From Candidatus Staskawiczbacteria bacterium (lineage in GTDB: Bacteria > Patescibacteriota > Minisyncoccia > Minisyncoccales > Staskawiczbacteraceae), in assembly GCA_026395275.1 (NCBI GenBank), contig JAPLZA010000070.1, forward strand, positions 1-6,901: a stretch of 6,901 nucleotides of DNA, in the 5' to 3' direction. This document shows positions 5,669 to 6,901 of the stretch, one piece after another; positions within the stretch are counted from its first letter, which is position 1, and every line of letters starts with the position of its first letter. The notes beneath the pieces were generated by a model. It ran no database searches. It saw only the letters and a program-made list of their open reading frames with translations, and was not told where the DNA came from. A program made the translations under genes and the position numbers.

Positions 5669-5739
5669 TCGGGGTACTGGGATTTGCACCCAGGCTAAAT
5701 CCTCCCGAAGGACTCGTGCTACTGTTACACTATACCCCG
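5669..5739 (-). tRNA. tRNA-Pro, anticodon CGG, with unusual T-loop
   Basis: A 71-base cloverleaf on the minus strand. The acceptor pairs CGGGGTA with TACCCCG; C1-G72 and A73 are bacterial proline tRNA features. The anticodon stem is AGTCC/GGATT with loop TTCGGGA, giving anticodon CGG (5707-5705), which reads CCG, followed by G37, the usual target of TrmD. The D-stem is GTGT/GCAC (one G-U) with loop AACAGTA. The variable loop is 4 bases, and the T-arm is CTGGG/CCCAG with loop TGCAAAT. The T-loop has G where nearly all tRNAs have U55, and the D-loop has A at the position of G18. CCA is not encoded. It lies four bases after the cca stop codon and 23 bases before the next gene, so it is almost certainly in the same transcript. 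Confidence 0.92.
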
Positions 5740-5743
5740 AATA

Positions 5744-6901
5744 TTATTTCACCCAATATTTTTGTTTAGTAATTTCGTCTTCTTTACTTTGAACTTCAAA
5801 TTTATCTTCCTTTGATTTTTCCGCTAGTTCTTTCAAATATTTTTCAGGAAGCTTTGCAAATTTCTCGGCCTCGGTTTCTAAATATTTTCTATTGTTCTTT
5901 TTTGGGTCATCTAAAACAAGCCCCAAAAGCGCATCCAAAATCTGGCCAATTTTTGGCCCGGGTTTCTCTTTCAGAACTTCCATTAAATCATTTCCATTTA
6001 TTTTTAGCATCTTAACAGAAATTGGATCTTTGGAAACTTTTTCAATTAAATATTTTAAGTGCCTCAATTTATATGGTTCAGCTTTTGGCACACCGCTTCC
6101 AATTCTGTCTGCCTGCCTTACCTGCAAAAGTTCTTCCATGTTTTCTGGGCCCATGTTTTTCACCAATCTTCTGACAGAAGCCTCTTTTACCTCGTCAACA
6201 TTGTAGTAAAACAAATGATACCTTACCAGCCTTGTAATTTTCTCAACTTCTTTGTTGGGAAACTTTAATCTGTTTAAAATTTGAAAACACATTTTGGCCC
6301 CAACAATTTCGTGATTGTAAAAAGTTGCGTCGTTTCCCTCACCGGCTTTTACTCTGGGTTTTGCAATGTCGTGGAGCAGGGCAGCAATTCTTACATACAT
6401 ATTAAATTTTTTCTTAGCAGTATATTCCAAGGCTTTTACAGCGTGTTGATAACAGTCATATATATGATGCTTGTTTTGGGCAACTCCATAATTTTCTAAA
6501 AGTTCTGGAACAATAAATTTCAAAAGCCCCAGCTCGCGCAACAATTCAATCCCGCCGGCAGCATTGTCAGCTGCAATTATTTTTACAAACTCATCTCTTA
6601 TTCTTTCTTTTGAAATTGCGTCTAACCAAATGCTGTTCTTTTTTATTGCTTCTGAAATTGCGTCTAACCAAATGCTGTTCTTTTTTATTGCTTCGGCGGT
6701 TTTTTCTTCTATTGTAAAATTTAAAGTTGTTGCAAATCTGACAGCTCTTAACATCCTTAGGGCGTCTTCATTAAATCTTTGTTCGGGGTCTCCAACTGTT
6801 CTTATAATTTTCTTTTTTAAATCTGTTTTACCATCAAACAAATCAACAACTTTTTTCTTTTCATCCATTGCCATGGCGTTAACTGTAAAATCTCTTCTGC
6901 T
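5744..6901 (-). CDS. cca: CCA-adding tRNA nucleotidyltransferase (class II, HD domain), 5' truncated
   Basis: This enzyme adds or repairs the 3' CCA of tRNAs in the cytoplasm using CTP and ATP. The frame is open to the window edge: upstream of the ATG at 6874 it reads SRRDFTVNA, the family motif RRDFTxNAM, so that ATG is internal and the true start lies beyond 6901. There are 385 visible residues. In visible numbering: RRDFTVNAM (2-10), DLFDGKTDL (20-28), the base-selecting motif EDALRMLRAVRFA (45-57), a neck region with a perfect 14-residue duplication (70-83 and 84-97), ISKERIRDEF, an HD domain with HHIYDCYQH (145-153) and ALLHDIAKP (174-182), and a C-terminal region with SVKMLKINGNDLMEV. 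The catalytic DxD of the head domain lies outside the window. The C-terminal 30 residues are charged and probably disordered. The downstream tRNA-Pro and tRNA-Ala both lack encoded CCA, which fits the role. Confidence 0.93.
   Translation of the reverse strand, partial: SRRDFTVNAMAMDEKKKVVDLFDGKTDLKKKIIRTVGDPEQRFNEDALRMLRAVRFATTLNFTIEEKTAEAIKKNSIWLDAISEAIKKNSIWLDAISKERIRDEFVKIIAADNAAGGIELLRELGLLKFIVPELLENYGVAQNKHHIYDCYQHAVKALEYTAKKKFNMYVRIAALLHDIAKPRVKAGEGNDATFYNHEIVGAKMCFQILNRLKFPNKEVEKITRLVRYHLFYYNVDEVKEASVRRLVKNMGPENMEELLQVRQADRIGSGVPKAEPYKLRHLKYLIEKVSKDPISVKMLKINGNDLMEVLKEKPGPKIGQILDALLGLVLDDPKKNNRKYLETEAEKFAKLPEKYLKELAEKSKEDKFEVQSKEDEITKQKYWVK
6611..6694. repeat. Perfect 42-bp tandem duplication within cca
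   Basis: Bases 6611-6652 and 6653-6694 are identical over all 42 positions, by direct comparison. The unit is 14 codons, so the frame is kept, and it encodes EAIKKNSIWLDAIS twice. Family members normally have one such helix between the EDxLRxxRA motif and the ISKERI segment. Perfect identity, including third codon positions, implies a very recent event or an assembly error. Confidence 0.95.

Noticed and set aside
5744..6874. The cca gene as complete, starting at the ATG at 6874
   Set aside because: The nine codons upstream read SRRDFTVNA, the conserved family motif, so the ATG is internal and the gene runs off the window.

Overview
The window is a compact, AT-rich bacterial segment in which every supported gene lies on the minus strand, so transcription runs from high to low coordinates. 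The gene families point to a Candidate Phyla Radiation (Patescibacteria) genome of the Parcubacteria/Microgenomates kind. Evidence for this is a DUF5671 membrane protein, a DprA with the non-standard SGFMYGGD motif, tiny or zero intergenic gaps, almost no Shine-Dalgarno sequences, tRNAs without encoded CCA, and short dispersed palindromic repeats inside a coding region. This placement is inferred from family resemblance, not from a phylogenetic marker. Standard stop codon use fits every reading frame seen.

In transcription order the layout is: a 5'-truncated CCA-adding tRNA nucleotidyltransferase (6901-5744); tRNA-Pro(CGG) four bases after its stop (5739-5669); a 147-residue four-helix membrane protein of unknown function (5645-5202); tRNA-Ala(CGC) (5195-5125); an ABC exporter half-transporter starting nine bases after that tRNA (5115-3178); an HD-domain phosphohydrolase whose ATG directly abuts the ABC stop (3177-2449); a NUDT15/MutT-like Nudix hydrolase (2442-1996); a DUF5671 protein carrying a pilin-like C-terminal domain (1972-1037); dprA (1006-125); and, after the only real intergenic gap, the first 19 codons of a helix-turn-helix protein (59-1, truncated by the window edge). 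That last gene has a good extended -10 promoter overlapped by a perfect 10-4-10 inverted repeat, so a new transcription unit probably starts there.

Functionally the window mixes tRNA maturation (cca beside two tRNAs that need its product), nucleotide or phosphate-ester housekeeping (HD and Nudix), envelope export (ABC), and competence (dprA next to a membrane protein with a pseudopilin-like outer domain). tRNA excision would split the first part of the transcript into separate mRNAs. No stretch over 300 bases is without a gene.

Nothing here amounts to a clearly new defence or mobile system. The items most worth a second look are: a perfect 42-bp in-frame duplication inside cca; paired loss of the G18 and U55 elbow bases in tRNA-Pro; two kinds of dispersed repeat domesticated as codons at the two ends of the ABC gene; a terminator-like hairpin facing antisense within the HD gene; the DUF5671/pilin-like architecture next to dprA; and the palindromic operator in front of the HTH gene.
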